A stretch of DNA of 64,000 nt from Pedobacter sp. Leaf194 (GCF_001423945.1 NZ_LMPU01000010.1:248001-312000), one strand, 5' to 3'; shown: positions 53,326 through 64,000, counted from the stretch's first letter. Numbers and translations are program-made. The notes: generated by a model from the sequence alone, not told the origin.

Positions 53326-53898
53326 GTTCTCAAAAGTTAGGTTAACCTCTTTTTACAACATGCGTACCATTTTCATTAATAATCTGTCAGCACCTTAAAC
53401 ACTGAAAGAATAAACCTGTTTTAAGCTCCTTAGTGTACATTATACACACTAGAAAAATAAAATATTTTGCTTGAGTATGTTATCGAATAATGCGACAAAA
53501 AATCAATATTCATGTCTTTATTTAAAGACACTAAACGTTCAAAATGTAGCTTAACCGACAGCGTTTTGTCATTTGGCGATTGACATATCAATGGCCTTTC
53601 AACTGAATTTAATGAATCAGCATTGGATAACGATATTCAAAATTTAAGTATCATGAACTTAAGGAGGAGAAGTTTGAAGGCTTTTCAGCCTTCTGGCAAA
53701 TTAAAAAATCTCAATTTAGAGCGGACTTCAATTCCTAAAACATATATAAAAAATACATGGTAGCTAGCAATTTCAGAAAATAGACTTTTACAGGATTATT
53801 GGTCAAAATAATTTCTTCGATATACTAACAACTGAAGAACCTATGATTGAGCGGAAAGAAGATGAATGACAATTTTTTTCTCACCATAAATATCACCA
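53326..53898. other. Gene-free stretch downstream of sprA
   Basis: 573 bp. I see no protein-coding frame with a recognisable product. It holds hairpins TGTCTTT/AAAGACA at 53513-53530 and GAAGGCT/AGCCTTC at about 53684, neither with a T-run, and the palindrome at 53339-53348. It is AT-rich, with many in-frame stops. Confidence 0.6.
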
Positions 53899-56800
53899 TT
53901 AATTTAAAGTAAATCTCAAACTAAATCCAAAATTACTAAATGAGGTATTGAAGGTTTGAGAGGTATAAGGCTTTGTAATGTTAGAGTCGTAGAAAAGTTT
54001 GATATTAAACTTTTGATTTAAAACATAATCAACGCTAGGTCTTAAGGTAATGTTCTTAGCGCCAGATGAAATTTCGGCTTCCTCAACATCTGCCCGGTAA
54101 ATAACTGTTTTGTTATCTCTAATGGCAACATCAAGTTTAAAATCCATATTGTTATCCATCTTTAAACTTTTAAACCAACCAAAAGGAAAACGGAATTTTG
54201 TGGTACGATAGCCTAAACCTAACACCACATTATTTTCTGATAACTGTGCGAGCTGGCTATTTGACAAGCTTAAACCCAGCAACCGCGAACGATTTAATTC
54301 GAAAGTTGCAGTAAGGTTGTTTTTTAATCTTGTATCTACACCAATTAGTGGCGAAAAGTATTCTGAAACCGTAACCTGAGCAAACTGGAACTGAGGAAGA
54401 AAATTATTATTGGCATCTCTTGCGCTCGAATAGCCGTTATTTTCCTGATAGCGAAGCAGCGAATTGTAGCCGTTGATATTATATGCAGAACGATAACCAT
54501 GTTTAATATCGATTGAAGAAAATCTATCTGCAATAAATGGAATGCTCGTTAAACCGCTATAGGTTAAACTCCAGTTTGGTAGGGGGATTTTAGGGAACGA
54601 GTTCATTGAGGATGTGCTAGCATCTTTGCCGGAGTACGCTGCTAAAAATGCCGAGATAACTACATCCTGACTTTCTTTGCCATACCCGTCGGCAAATCCA
54701 TTTGCTTGTCCGGCTGAATTTGGATTTTGACCACCCAAACGCTGCGAAATTATCATTCTGTTAGACATGAAGCGGTTGTACAATGCAGAAACCGTATTGG
54801 CATTACTTTCTTTGAATGCCGTACCCAGGGTGATGTAAGAAATGCTGTAGTCGCCGGTTGTAATTGCACTCAAGTTCTCGAAAGAAGAAACACTGGCAAC
54901 GTATCTGAAATTGGTCGAGAAATTTCTCGTTTGTGCACGGTTCGCCCTTAACGTAATTCTTAAATCCCTTATCGGCTCCAACTGTCCGGTTAATTGAAAA
55001 TCTTCCCGAAGCGTGTTCACGTACATTTGCGTTTGCAAAGTATCAGTTGTTAGCCAACCGTTGTTTAAGGCCATGTCTCTTATATCCCGCTGACTGCCAA
55101 AAACAAAGCCCAATCCAGGCGCTCCGCTTACATTATCAATACCAAAATACCTGCTTCTTGGCAAGTAACCAGGCAAAAACGTACCCTTTGTTTGCACGTA
55201 GTTTATGTTTACATTTTTTAAACTGGTTACCAGATTGATGAAGAAATTCTTTGCTTTACTGCCCCCCTGAATGTTGCCCGCGTTTCTGATGAAACCAAAC
55301 TTGTTATAAAGGGTAGTTAAGTTTAAGGTGGGGTTTACCTGGATATTTCTGCTATTTTGTATGGTATTACCTAAATTTATATTCGGATCAATAAGGGTTG
55401 CCAGAGGTTCAGTTTGCCAGTTAAAGTTTGTTCCGTATTTTGTTAATAAAGTAATCCAGTTTAAACCCGGAATTTTATTAATCGGAACCGCATAGGTAAC
55501 ATTTAAATTGTGATTATAATCTGTCGTACGGCCTAAACGTTTCAAGTTTTCCCAAACTGTATCGCGTTTCAAACCATCAATCCTGCCGTCTGGTTCATCT
55601 ATAATGGAGTAATTGGTCGCATTAAAATCAAGCTGCAATGAGCGGGTTAAATTCCAGGCAATGCCATAAATGCGGCTCATGCGGAAATTTTTGTTAAAGG
55701 TAGTTCCGTAACCACTTTGCAATAATGGAATTGCATTATTAGGATCGTTATTTCTCAACGTATTTTCCGAATAAAGTCGATCTACATCAACCCTGAAATT
55801 AATTGCGCTCGGCAAAATACTGAAGTTGAAATCCTTCAATATGGCGAGCATATTCGATTTGATGATTTTTTCAAATGGCGCATAACTCTTCGCTTCCCGC
55901 GAATAACTGTATTGCAACGAGCCCCTATACGTGTTTTGAATACTGCTTTGGTTGATAAAGTCGCGGTGATCGTATTGCGTGTAAGCGTAACTGGCAGAGA
56001 AATTCTCGATGTCCCAAAGCCTTACCGGCTTGCTATTATTTATACGTTCTTTGCGAACATTGGTAAAATTTATTCCCCTTCTAACCGTATAATCTTGTGC
56101 AAAGTTTAAAATCGAATCCTTTTCTGCCTTTGTAGCTTGCTCCAGCGCATTTTTTAATTCTATATCCGGTGTTTTAGGATTATACTGAGGAGTGGAAACC
56201 TGCTTTGAATAACTTACATACATCGGAATTTTAACGCCTGATTTCTGAGGTAAAAATTTACCCAATTCTACGGCTGATGACACATCTAACAAAGTATTGT
56301 CGGCCCGGTTGCGCTCGCTGACTTTTGAATCTATCGAACCGAAACCTATGGTAGATTTGCTGCCTGAAATATTAACGTCTGCAAAATCGGCTAATTTTAG
56401 ATTTAAACGCCCGGTTGCAGCCCAGCCACCACGTTCATCAAATTCAGTTAACCTTAACTCATTAAACCAAACTAAAACATTTTTATCCAGCCCATCATCG
56501 CCCTCGGGATTAACCTGGCTTCGCAATGGGTTTTTAACACCCAACATATAAACCCGAACCTTACTCATATCTGGCTGGCCTTTTACGATAATCGTTCTTA
56601 CACCATCAGAATACGTAAACGGTACATTTATTGGCCATGGTGAACCATTTGCCTGCTTTGCCGAATTACGGGCGAGCTTTGCATTTTGAAACAATGTTAA
56701 GTCAATGTCTATCTGGTTTGCTGCAGGCCATATCGCATCAGGGTCTGTGGTGCCTGGAGAAGTTACCTTTAATGGTAAAACATATTCGTAGTAATTATCT

Positions 56801-59800
56801 TGGTTATCCGTTCCGATCCTCAAAAAAGCGGCAACGTCATTATCGTTTAAAACCTGATTGTTCACCGCCTCGGCATGCACAAACATTTCTAAATGCTTAT
56901 AGGAACGGAAATCGCTATAAGCTGTTTTAAATGCAGCTCTTCCATAGCCGTCTCTCAACGTTTTTACGGTTACAGATAACGATTGTTCATTTAAGCGGGT
57001 ATCGCCACGGTAATTACTGTAATCGCGTTCGCGGATGATTCCCGGAGGTGTAACATATGGAATTGGAGAACGTTTGCCGTTTTCCTCAATATTAACAGTA
57101 GAAACTTCTATCGAAGAATTATCTGGCGTTAATAACGGCAGCGATGGATCTACAATAACCTGGTCGGCTGTATTTGTAGCGTTAAATTCCCGCCACTCGC
57201 CTCTAATTAACTGCAGTTTTGCAAAACGCATTACGGTAGTATCGGCGAAGTTGGTCATAAACATCCTGAAAAAACGGATGGATTTAAAATCCTGAATTCC
57301 GCCAACTCTTTGCTGGTAATCGCCAATTGGAATTCGAACCTGATACCAGGAAACCGCCTGCGTATTACCATTTGCAAGCCTAACCTGCGAGGTTACTTTA
57401 TCGGTAATAAAATTCTGGCCTACAACTAAATCCGCCGGGCGCATCGAGAATTTATACTGAAAGTACTCATCGCTCTGCGTCATATTATTATCGCGGTTGA
57501 TGTCTTCACCATCAGGCAATGATGTTGAAGCTGAATTCTCTATACCCAATTCTTCCTGAGACTGCTGAGCGGTTTTCGAATTCCCTTCCGGACCGTTATA
57601 TTTTTCGTACCGTTTTAAAATTCCTGCATTCAGCTGATCAAGCGCCGGACCTCTAAAATATGTGTAGTCATCGGATGATGGATCGGCATCTATCATGGCT
57701 GCTGCAGCAGCGCTCAACTGTCCTTTAATTAAGTTAATCGCCGCTGCAAATTTAGCCCTTTCGTTTTCATTCGATAAACCATCTAGACCAACGTCTTGCG
57801 CCTTGCGGGCATCAGGACTATTATCAAAAGCCTGAACAACCGGCTGCAATTTTGGTACCCGTCCCCAGGTTGTTTCATCGAACTTAGTCGGGTCGTTAGT
57901 TGCGGGCAATCCATTCTCCAAAGCTTTCCTGCCATCCTTTAAAATGTCTTCAGAAATATTTCCCAAATTGAAATACAGATCTCCACCCGAAGAATTTGGT
58001 TTATAAATAAACGGGTCCATCACCCAAAACTCAATAAAACCAATATTTAAAGCCTCAAAATCGTTTGTTTCTATTTTGCGTTGAAATCCTGCCCAGTTAT
58101 TTCGCGGGTTTAATAGAGTACCATCTCTGTTAAAGCCAGTTGTTCTAAAATTGTATGGGCCGCGAAGCGTTGGATAATACGCAACATCAAGCGTTGCAAT
58201 GTTTAGGGCCTGGCCTGTTGCCGTTTGTTTGAACGGAAATACTTCCTGCTCAATTACTTCCCTAACATAGTGATTAGAAAGTTCATTTCGATTGTTACGA
58301 ATATTTGCAGGCGTTGTAGATGCCGCCGAATTATAAAAAGTTGGGTCTATATTGTAAAAGGCTACTCTAGCCCTGTTGTAGCCATAAGCTAAATCATTTA
58401 CCAACTGTGATTCGCTAAACAACTGAGGCGTACCAGAAAGTTGCCACGAAATAGCACTTTTTAAATCAATAACCGACCTCGAAGCTTCGAAATCATCGAG
58501 ATAACTTACACCATTTTTACTCCCTGCAAAATTTAGAGCTTTCGGGTGACCAGGAATCAGTTGCGCAAATTCTCCGTAAAAAGTAACACTTGACGGTGCT
58601 TTGGTTGATATTAAAGGCAACTTATCTACAAGCTTGGTTAAAAACCTTGAAGGTGAGCTGTAGTTGATATCAGCACCCCAGATGGTGTTTGATATAGGTT
58701 CTTCACCAATATTTACCTTTTGTGTAAGTGGTTTCTCGGTGAGGTTCATAATGGTACCGCCGAGGTTAAGTTTATTATTAAGGCGATAATCTAGCCGCGT
58801 TCCAAACAAAGACCTTTGCTGTAAACCAAAAAGTTCGTTGTTTTCTGTCGTAATCCTAATGGGCTGACCAGAAGTTAGAAGCGCCTGGTTTATAATACTT
58901 ACGCGGCCGCCCTGATAGTCGACTGTAAAATCGACGCCTTCAGTTAGAGGCATGGTACCCGCAAAAACTTTTACAGAGCCTTCGGGAACGTTGATGGCAT
59001 TTAAAGTAAATTCTGAAGAAACATCAGATTGATAATTACCTTTGATAATGTACCGATTCTTGTTCTGAAACAGTTGTTTAGCAATGGTTTGAGTAGAATC
59101 GTAAAGCGCTGTAAAAGTGTATTTATCAACTAACGCTTGTTCGGATGGAAGAAATTTAGTTGCTAAATCTTTACCAAATGGTTCGATAATAGGAAAAATT
59201 ATGCGACCGTTTGCCGGATCGATGGTTATGTAACCCGTATTGGTGTTCGTAATTAGAGAGGATAATCCTGAAGCGGAAAAGTTTGAACCAAATGTTGCGG
59301 AACTGTTTGCCGTATAAGAATTTGTTGCGGAACCGAAAGCATTATTTGCCGGCACAAAGTCGAAAACACCATCCGATTTCCGCTCGTTTTGCTGATTTAA
59401 CCTATCAAATTCGACCAGTCTTATCCACTGCTTATTTGCGGTGTTCTGCCCTTCCGTCATAACCGGATTTTCCACCCCGGTTTCGTTGTCAATTCTGTAA
59501 ATATCTAATCTAAAATTCTGGCTGCTAATTTGATAACCTCCAATTGAATAGATGTTTTTCATCATCAAATCCCAGGTTGGCAAATTAATTTTTGTGGTTT
59601 CATTCTTTAACAACTTTGCGAACAAAACTTTCGGGTTGGTTGCATCAAAAGTTACATCGGTTGAAAACTCACCCACCTGATATTCTACTCCATTGTATGT
59701 ATAACGATAGGCAACAGCCAAAACTTCATCAGAATTAAGTGCATTGTTTAATGAAATGTAGCCGAGCTGAGGCTGAAAAGTGAACTCCCGTTCGGTTAAT

Positions 59801-61077
59801 TTTCTCGCGTAAGTAAGCTTCGCAAAGTTATCAGTAGCACCATTTGCCTGGAAATACGAGATTACATCATTTGAGTTGGTAAACCGAGCTCCCGGAGGCA
59901 AATTCTGCAATAAATTGTTCGATTGTTGCGTAAATCCCGTTGCGGTCGTTCCGCCGGGTAAGGCAGACCCGCCACCAGTGATTTGGGCAGTATTGTAGGG
60001 TACGTTCTCACCTAAATCCAGGAAGCCTAAAACATCTCTCGAATCTGTAGTGCTACCAGATTTATTTGTTATCCAGACCTCGATTTTTGTTATCTGAATT
60101 GGAGAGGTAATAACGGGCGCATTTGCGAGATTTTTGTTATAAGTATTTCTGAAATACTGTGATAAAAAATAGTGCCGGTTTGCCTCATAGTTATCAGCGC
60201 TCAAACGGAACTCGTTAGATTGTGCACCATTGGTAATTTTAATTTCTCTCGATTGAGATTTCTGCTGCGTGTAAACACTGGTTACATTCAATTTACCAAA
60301 CTGCAACTGTGTTTTTAATCCAAACAGCGCCTGTGTTCCCGTAATTAAACTTGTATTAAGTGGCAAACTTACGTTTCCGGCCTCAATTTTTTTAATGATA
60401 TCATCCGGGCCGCCGGTATAATCTAATTTAATCTGGTTCTCAAAATCAAACTGCGCCTCCGTATTGTAATTACTCTTGATTTTCAATTTTGTTCCGATAT
60501 TTCCAACCAAATCCATTTGAATGCGCTGGTTAAAATCGAAATTGGTTTGAACCCTTTGCCTTTCATTAAATAGTGGATTTTCATTTTTATTTACCCGACC
60601 TAAGAAAGTAAGTTCTGCTTCTCCACGAGGCTGAATATCGATAGTCGTACCGCCAAAAAGCTTTTCAAATGCCTTGCTATTTACCTGAATTTTAGGAATA
60701 ATGCCCGTGTTCCGAAAATCGCTAACCTCCGCATTAGAAATACTGCGCCAGTTTCCCCTTTTAATCTCACTGTTCACCAGGCGCTGGTATTCGTCAACCG
60801 TTAAATATTGAGTATTGGTAACGTATTTATCGCCGACTAAATCTTTAACAACATACCGTTTATTTTTGGCATCGTATTCCACCACCCTTTTTAAAACGTT
60901 AGGAAGCGGATAAAACGGGTTTGTGGTAGGGCTTAATCCAAGAAGCTGTTTTTCGCGAAGGCTAAAGTTGTTTTTAGACATAGCGGTGTCCGCTTTGCCT
61001 GTAACAACCTGTGATATGGCGTTTTCAGAAGCAAATAAAAGTGGGATGAGAATTAGTAGGGTAAATATTCTCTTCAA
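53899..61077 (-). CDS. sprA: SprA, outer-membrane channel of the type IX secretion system
   Basis: 2392 residues with a signal peptide (MKRIFTLLILIPLLFASENA). SprA forms the very large 36-strand barrel through which folded T9SS substrates cross the outer membrane. Two SprA-type N-terminal repeat regions are visible in the first half (SVYTQQKSQSREIKI then NQQSSNNLL-type segments), including PLPNVLKRVVEYDAKNKRYVVKDLVGDKYV in two parts. GSTIMNLTEKPLTQKVNIGEEPISNTIWG and FDERGGWAATGRLNLKLADFAD follow in the barrel part. Ends NFGFSLRFTLN. ruvA lies 12 bp upstream, a common pairing in this phylum. T9SS substrate encoded at 11316-12902. Confidence 0.95.
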   Translation of the reverse strand: MKRIFTLLILIPLLFASENAISQVVTGKADTAMSKNNFSLREKQLLGLSPTTNPFYPLPNVLKRVVEYDAKNKRYVVKDLVGDKYVTNTQYLTVDEYQRLVNSEIKRGNWRSISNAEVSDFRNTGIIPKIQVNSKAFEKLFGGTTIDIQPRGEAELTFLGRVNKNENPLFNERQRVQTNFDFNQRIQMDLVGNIGTKLKIKSNYNTEAQFDFENQIKLDYTGGPDDIIKKIEAGNVSLPLNTSLITGTQALFGLKTQLQFGKLNVTSVYTQQKSQSREIKITNGAQSNEFRLSADNYEANRHYFLSQYFRNTYNKNLANAPVITSPIQITKIEVWITNKSGSTTDSRDVLGFLDLGENVPYNTAQITGGGSALPGGTTATGFTQQSNNLLQNLPPGARFTNSNDVISYFQANGATDNFAKLTYARKLTEREFTFQPQLGYISLNNALNSDEVLAVAYRYTYNGVEYQVGEFSTDVTFDATNPKVLFAKLLKNETTKINLPTWDLMMKNIYSIGGYQISSQNFRLDIYRIDNETGVENPVMTEGQNTANKQWIRLVEFDRLNQQNERKSDGVFDFVPANNAFGSATNSYTANSSATFGSNFSASGLSSLITNTNTGYITIDPANGRIIFPIIEPFGKDLATKFLPSEQALVDKYTFTALYDSTQTIAKQLFQNKNRYIIKGNYQSDVSSEFTLNAINVPEGSVKVFAGTMPLTEGVDFTVDYQGGRVSIINQALLTSGQPIRITTENNELFGLQQRSLFGTRLDYRLNNKLNLGGTIMNLTEKPLTQKVNIGEEPISNTIWGADINYSSPSRFLTKLVDKLPLISTKAPSSVTFYGEFAQLIPGHPKALNFAGSKNGVSYLDDFEASRSVIDLKSAISWQLSGTPQLFSESQLVNDLAYGYNRARVAFYNIDPTFYNSAASTTPANIRNNRNELSNHYVREVIEQEVFPFKQTATGQALNIATLDVAYYPTLRGPYNFRTTGFNRDGTLLNPRNNWAGFQRKIETNDFEALNIGFIEFWVMDPFIYKPNSSGGDLYFNLGNISEDILKDGRKALENGLPATNDPTKFDETTWGRVPKLQPVVQAFDNSPDARKAQDVGLDGLSNENERAKFAAAINLIKGQLSAAAAAMIDADPSSDDYTYFRGPALDQLNAGILKRYEKYNGPEGNSKTAQQSQEELGIENSASTSLPDGEDINRDNNMTQSDEYFQYKFSMRPADLVVGQNFITDKVTSQVRLANGNTQAVSWYQVRIPIGDYQQRVGGIQDFKSIRFFRMFMTNFADTTVMRFAKLQLIRGEWREFNATNTADQVIVDPSLPLLTPDNSSIEVSTVNIEENGKRSPIPYVTPPGIIRERDYSNYRGDTRLNEQSLSVTVKTLRDGYGRAAFKTAYSDFRSYKHLEMFVHAEAVNNQVLNDNDVAAFLRIGTDNQDNYYEYVLPLKVTSPGTTDPDAIWPAANQIDIDLTLFQNAKLARNSAKQANGSPWPINVPFTYSDGVRTIIVKGQPDMSKVRVYMLGVKNPLRSQVNPEGDDGLDKNVLVWFNELRLTEFDERGGWAATGRLNLKLADFADVNISGSKSTIGFGSIDSKVSERNRADNTLLDVSSAVELGKFLPQKSGVKIPMYVSYSKQVSTPQYNPKTPDIELKNALEQATKAEKDSILNFAQDYTVRRGINFTNVRKERINNSKPVRLWDIENFSASYAYTQYDHRDFINQSSIQNTYRGSLQYSYSREAKSYAPFEKIIKSNMLAILKDFNFSILPSAINFRVDVDRLYSENTLRNNDPNNAIPLLQSGYGTTFNKNFRMSRIYGIAWNLTRSLQLDFNATNYSIIDEPDGRIDGLKRDTVWENLKRLGRTTDYNHNLNVTYAVPINKIPGLNWITLLTKYGTNFNWQTEPLATLIDPNINLGNTIQNSRNIQVNPTLNLTTLYNKFGFIRNAGNIQGGSKAKNFFINLVTSLKNVNINYVQTKGTFLPGYLPRSRYFGIDNVSGAPGLGFVFGSQRDIRDMALNNGWLTTDTLQTQMYVNTLREDFQLTGQLEPIRDLRITLRANRAQTRNFSTNFRYVASVSSFENLSAITTGDYSISYITLGTAFKESNANTVSALYNRFMSNRMIISQRLGGQNPNSAGQANGFADGYGKESQDVVISAFLAAYSGKDASTSSMNSFPKIPLPNWSLTYSGLTSIPFIADRFSSIDIKHGYRSAYNINGYNSLLRYQENNGYSSARDANNNFLPQFQFAQVTVSEYFSPLIGVDTRLKNNLTATFELNRSRLLGLSLSNSQLAQLSENNVVLGLGYRTTKFRFPFGWFKSLKMDNNMDFKLDVAIRDNKTVIYRADVEEAEISSGAKNITLRPSVDYVLNQKFNIKLFYDSNITKPYTSQTFNTSFSNFGFSLRFTLN

Positions 61078-61089
61078 AGGCGGTTAGAT

Positions 61090-61674
61090 CTATAAATTTT
61101 TCAAAGCTTGTTTAATTAGCTGCTCTACCGAAAGCGTTCCTTCTGTTACTTTTAAAATCTGATCGATAGTTTTTTCGGCAGTTTGTTTGGCGAAACCGAG
61201 CATTACTAATGCAGATAACGCTTCATCTTTAACGGTATTGTGTTGAGGCATAGAAATTAGTGAATCTACGCCCTCCTTCTTCAGTTTATCCTGTAATTCG
61301 AGCACCAACCTTTGAGCGGTTTTCGCTCCAAGCCCCTTAATACGCTGGATTAGCGCATAATCGGCCTTAACAATTGCGGTTTGTATCTCTACCGGCGTAA
61401 TAGACGACAAAATCATCCGGCCGGTATTTGGGCCAATGCCAGAAACTGAAATCAGGTGTAAAAACAATCTGCGTTCACCTTCATCTGCAAAGCCATACAA
61501 AGTATGCGCATCCTCTTTTACATGAAGCCATGTATAAAGTTTGCAACGCTCAGCATCACCCAGGCTGCTGTAGGTATTTAGCGAAATATTAATGTGATAG
61601 CCTACTCCTCCGGCTTCTACAACAACGTAAGCCGGGTTTTTAAAAGTTAATTTACCATCAATGTAAGCGTACAT
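61090..61674 (-). CDS. ruvA: Holliday junction branch migration protein RuvA
   Basis: 194 residues. RuvA tetramers hold the four-way junction while RuvB drives migration. Domain I opens MYAYIDGKLTFKNPAYVVVE; helix-hairpin-helix parts are VSGIGPNTGRMILSSI and RIKGLGAKTAQRLVLEL; domain III at the C-terminus is SALVMLGFAKQTAEKTIDQIL. All three domains are complete. It lies between malic enzyme (58 bp) and sprA (12 bp); RuvA-SprA order is found in other Bacteroidota. Confidence 0.96.
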   Translation of the reverse strand: MYAYIDGKLTFKNPAYVVVEAGGVGYHINISLNTYSSLGDAERCKLYTWLHVKEDAHTLYGFADEGERRLFLHLISVSGIGPNTGRMILSSITPVEIQTAIVKADYALIQRIKGLGAKTAQRLVLELQDKLKKEGVDSLISMPQHNTVKDEALSALVMLGFAKQTAEKTIDQILKVTEGTLSVEQLIKQALKNL

Positions 61675-61731
61675 CCGTTTTACGGTTTTAAATCTGTGTC
61701 TTTATGCTTGTGGGGAAAATCTAAAATCAAT

Positions 61732-64000
61732 TTACTTCTTTGCGGGCGTTTTTGCAAAAATACCTTTGCGTTTTGAAGTTCCGGCGAGGTCTTCCTTAGC
61801 CTGAACGTCTACAACTGCTATCGTAACCATATTTACAATTTCGCGTACAGAGCTACCAAGTTGTACAATATGCACCGGTTTGTTTAAACCAAGCAATATT
61901 GGCCCAACTGCTTCGGCGCCACCCAACTCCTGTAATAGTTTATATGCAATGTTACCCGATTCCAAGTTAGGAAAAATTAAAGTATTAGCAGGGGCATTTA
62001 CCAAAGTACTGAACGGGAAATTATCTTTCAACAATTCATTGTTTATTGCAAAATTACCTTGCATTTCGCCATCTACTACAATTTCAGGATGTTGCTTGTG
62101 CAGGATATTTACTGCTTTCCGAACTTTTTCAGGCACAACGCCATCATTAGATCCAAAATTGGAGTAAGACAGAATTGCAACCCTTGGTTTGATGTTGAAT
62201 TGTTTAACAGATTTTTCGACTAACAAAGTAATGTCTACTAGTTCTTCAGCAGTCGGATCTACATTTACAGTTGTATCTCCAAAAAACACTGGCCCTTTCT
62301 TGGTCATCATCATGTACATACCAGCTACACGTTTCACCTCAGGATCTGCACCGATAACATGCAATGCAGGTTTTATAGTGGAACCATAATCTTTGGTTAA
62401 ACCAGAAATCATAGCATCAGCTTCGCCAAACTCAACCATCGAGGCACCGAAGTAATTACGATCTCTGAGAAGTTTAATGGCATCACGCTCAGAAATGCCT
62501 TTACGCTGACGCTTTTTGTATAAAGCATTGGCGTATTTTTTGGTTTTCTCAGGCTCCTGCATCTGGTCGATGATTTGAACACCATCCAGCTCTAAAGCAT
62601 GTCCATCAATAATTGCCTGTATTTTTTCCCTGTTACCGAGCAGTATCGGGATTGCGATTTTCTCATCACGAACAATTTGCGCTGCTTTTAAGATTTTATA
62701 ATTATCTGCTTCAGCAAAAACCACACGTTTAGGGTCCGATTTGGCTTTATTGGTTATCGAGCGCATAATTGCGTCGTCTAATCCTAAGCGTTTTCTAAGT
62801 TCTTCACTGTATGCATCCCAGTCGGTTATTGTTTTCCGGGCCACGCCACTTTCAATAGCAGCTTTCGCTACCGCGATAGAAACCTCAGTAATTAACCTAA
62901 AATCTACAGGTTTTGGAATGATGTAATCTCTGCCAAATTTTAAGTTTCTTGCATTGTAAGCTAAATTAACAGCCTCGGGAACGGATTTTTTTGCCAGTTC
63001 GGCAATTGCTTTAACTGCAGCAATTTTCATCGCTTCATTAATTGTTGTTGCACGAACATCTAAAGCACCGCGGAAAATATAAGGGAAACCTAACACATTG
63101 TTAACCTGGTTCGGATAATCAGACCGGCCGGTTGCCATAATCAAATCTTTGCGGGTTTTAACTGCAAGTTCGTAAGCAATTTCCGGATTCGGATTCGCCA
63201 TTGCAAAAACGATCGGGTTTTTCGCCATACCAACAAGCATATCTGGTTGTATAACGTTACCTGCAGAAAGGCCGATAAATACATCAGCACCCTTCATTGC
63301 GTCGCCAATGGTTTTTATATCCGTTCTAAATGTTGCGAAGCTCATCCGCATATCATCTAAATCAGTGCGGTGAATATCAATTAAACCATTGATATCGAAC
63401 ATTACCAGGTTTTCCCGTTTTACACCGAGCGACAAGTACATTTTCGAACAGGATACCGCCGCTGCACCCGCACCGCTTACCACAACTTTAATTTTATCTA
63501 TTTTTTTCTTCTGAATTTCACAAGCATTCAATAATGCCGCACCAGAAATAATTGCTGTTCCATGCTGGTCATCGTGCATTACAGGGATATTCATCTCCTG
63601 TTTTAGCCGACGCTCTATCTCAAAGCACTCAGGTGCCTTAATGTCTTCTAAGTTAACGCCCCCAAAAGTTGGCTCTAAAGCCTTAACAATTTTTACAAAA
63701 TCATCAACATTTTTGGTATCGAGTTCCAAATCAAAAACGTCGATATCGGCAAAGATTTTAAATAGCAGACCTTTACCTTCCATCACCGGCTTGCCGGCTT
63801 CAGGACCAATATCACCTAAACCCAAAACAGCCGTTCCATTACTAATTACTGCAACAAGGTTTCCTTTTGCGGTATATTTGTATACGTCTTCTTTATTTTC
63901 GGCTATTTTTAAACAAGGTTCTGCAACACCAGGCGAGTAGGCCAAAGTTAAATCGCGTTGTGAATTTGTTGGTTTTGTTGGTACTACCTGTATCTTTCCC
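61732..64000 (-). CDS. maeB: NADP-dependent malic enzyme with C-terminal phosphotransacetylase-like domain (5' end outside window)
   Basis: At least 756 residues are visible and the frame stays open to the window edge ([19 protein letters not shown]), so the true start lies further right. An internal TTG at 63945 is not the start. The malic domain has [36 protein letters not shown] and [18 protein letters not shown]. The NADP site is [20 protein letters not shown]. After about residue 430 (of the visible part) a phosphotransacetylase-like domain begins, [15 protein letters not shown], and is likely regulatory. It decarboxylates malate to pyruvate. The enzyme is hybrid and large, typical for MaeB. 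Confidence 0.95.
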   Translation of the reverse strand, partial: GKIQVVPTKPTNSQRDLTLAYSPGVAEPCLKIAENKEDVYKYTAKGNLVAVISNGTAVLGLGDIGPEAGKPVMEGKGLLFKIFADIDVFDLELDTKNVDDFVKIVKALEPTFGGVNLEDIKAPECFEIERRLKQEMNIPVMHDDQHGTAIISGAALLNACEIQKKKIDKIKVVVSGAGAAAVSCSKMYLSLGVKRENLVMFDINGLIDIHRTDLDDMRMSFATFRTDIKTIGDAMKGADVFIGLSAGNVIQPDMLVGMAKNPIVFAMANPNPEIAYELAVKTRKDLIMATGRSDYPNQVNNVLGFPYIFRGALDVRATTINEAMKIAAVKAIAELAKKSVPEAVNLAYNARNLKFGRDYIIPKPVDFRLITEVSIAVAKAAIESGVARKTITDWDAYSEELRKRLGLDDAIMRSITNKAKSDPKRVVFAEADNYKILKAAQIVRDEKIAIPILLGNREKIQAIIDGHALELDGVQIIDQMQEPEKTKKYANALYKKRQRKGISERDAIKLLRDRNYFGASMVEFGEADAMISGLTKDYGSTIKPALHVIGADPEVKRVAGMYMMMTKKGPVFFGDTTVNVDPTAEELVDITLLVEKSVKQFNIKPRVAILSYSNFGSNDGVVPEKVRKAVNILHKQHPEIVVDGEMQGNFAINNELLKDNFPFSTLVNAPANTLIFPNLESGNIAYKLLQELGGAEAVGPILLGLNKPVHIVQLGSSVREIVNMVTIAVVDVQAKEDLAGTSKRKGIFAKTPAKK

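Noticed and set aside
53653..53766. Small plus-strand frame MNLRRRSLKAF
   Set aside because: Short, no homology seen and low-complexity surroundings; not enough to call a gene.
63943..63945. TTG at 63945 as start of the malic enzyme
   Set aside because: The open frame continues to the window edge with the usual MaeB N-terminal sequence.

Overview
The window is chromosomal DNA of a Bacteroidota bacterium, most likely family Sphingobacteriaceae (Pedobacter or a close relative). The reasons are the low-GC coding style, Bacteroidota-type promoters (TTTG, about 19-21 nt, TAnnTTTG), a full-length SprA of the type IX secretion system (T9SS), a T9SS C-terminal sorting domain on the DUF1501 protein, a DUF2027/Smr protein, OMP_b-brl-type outer-membrane proteins, and the gene order DUF177-rpmF-plsX-fabH-accB. 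Genus is inferred from overall resemblance only.

Layout. 1-3009 (minus): DUF177/YceD, L32, PlsX, FabH and the start of AccB, a lipid-synthesis operon. 3281-8482: sulfurtransferase plus MFS transporter, PdxA divergent from RsmA, a thioredoxin-like protein, ClpS. 8610-14725: a second FabH-like enzyme, the DUF1800/DUF1501 pair, DUF2027-Smr, a degenerate pirin. 15020-21634: a small exported protein, SecA, a small acidic protein, a periplasmic thioredoxin, a TatD hydrolase and the TcdA-type E1-like enzyme preceded by a three-unit tandem repeat. 21749-27841: a two-gene AddAB-like helicase-nuclease. 27842-36850 is the untidy part: remnants of a REP-associated transposase and of a VOC protein, two frameshifted genes (a lipoprotein and tex), several dispersed repeats, plus PdhB, a pentapeptide protein, a DUF1801 protein, MscS and an ORF6N protein. 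36877-42245: the translation cluster rplM-rpsI-rpsB-tsf, then nagA, pyrH and frr. 42279-42748 (minus): two tandem tRNA-like genes with their own promoter, boxA-like element and terminator. 42822-52717: an Lrp regulator, FeoAB, two paralogous outer-membrane proteins, a 41-residue lipoprotein, a VanZ-like protein and GcvH. 52818-63999: a decayed duplicate of the 3' end of sprA, an orphan small ORF, sprA, ruvA and a malic enzyme that runs off the right edge.

How the genes work together. SecA exports precursors. SprA is the outer-membrane T9SS channel, and the DUF1501 protein carries a T9SS tail. PlsX, FabH and AccB feed fatty acid and phospholipid synthesis. The S2/EF-Ts/UMP kinase/RRF and L13/S9 genes serve translation. 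FeoAB imports ferrous iron.

Most unusual item. Two minus-strand RNAs at 42338-42481 and 42558-42665 fold as class II (long variable arm) tRNA-like molecules. Both have GUC in the anticodon position, a G discriminator, a U-U mismatch in the anticodon stem and very long, structured variable arms (72 and 36 nt). Their acceptor and variable-arm stems differ by compensatory changes, which argues that the fold is maintained. I cannot match them to a standard isoacceptor.
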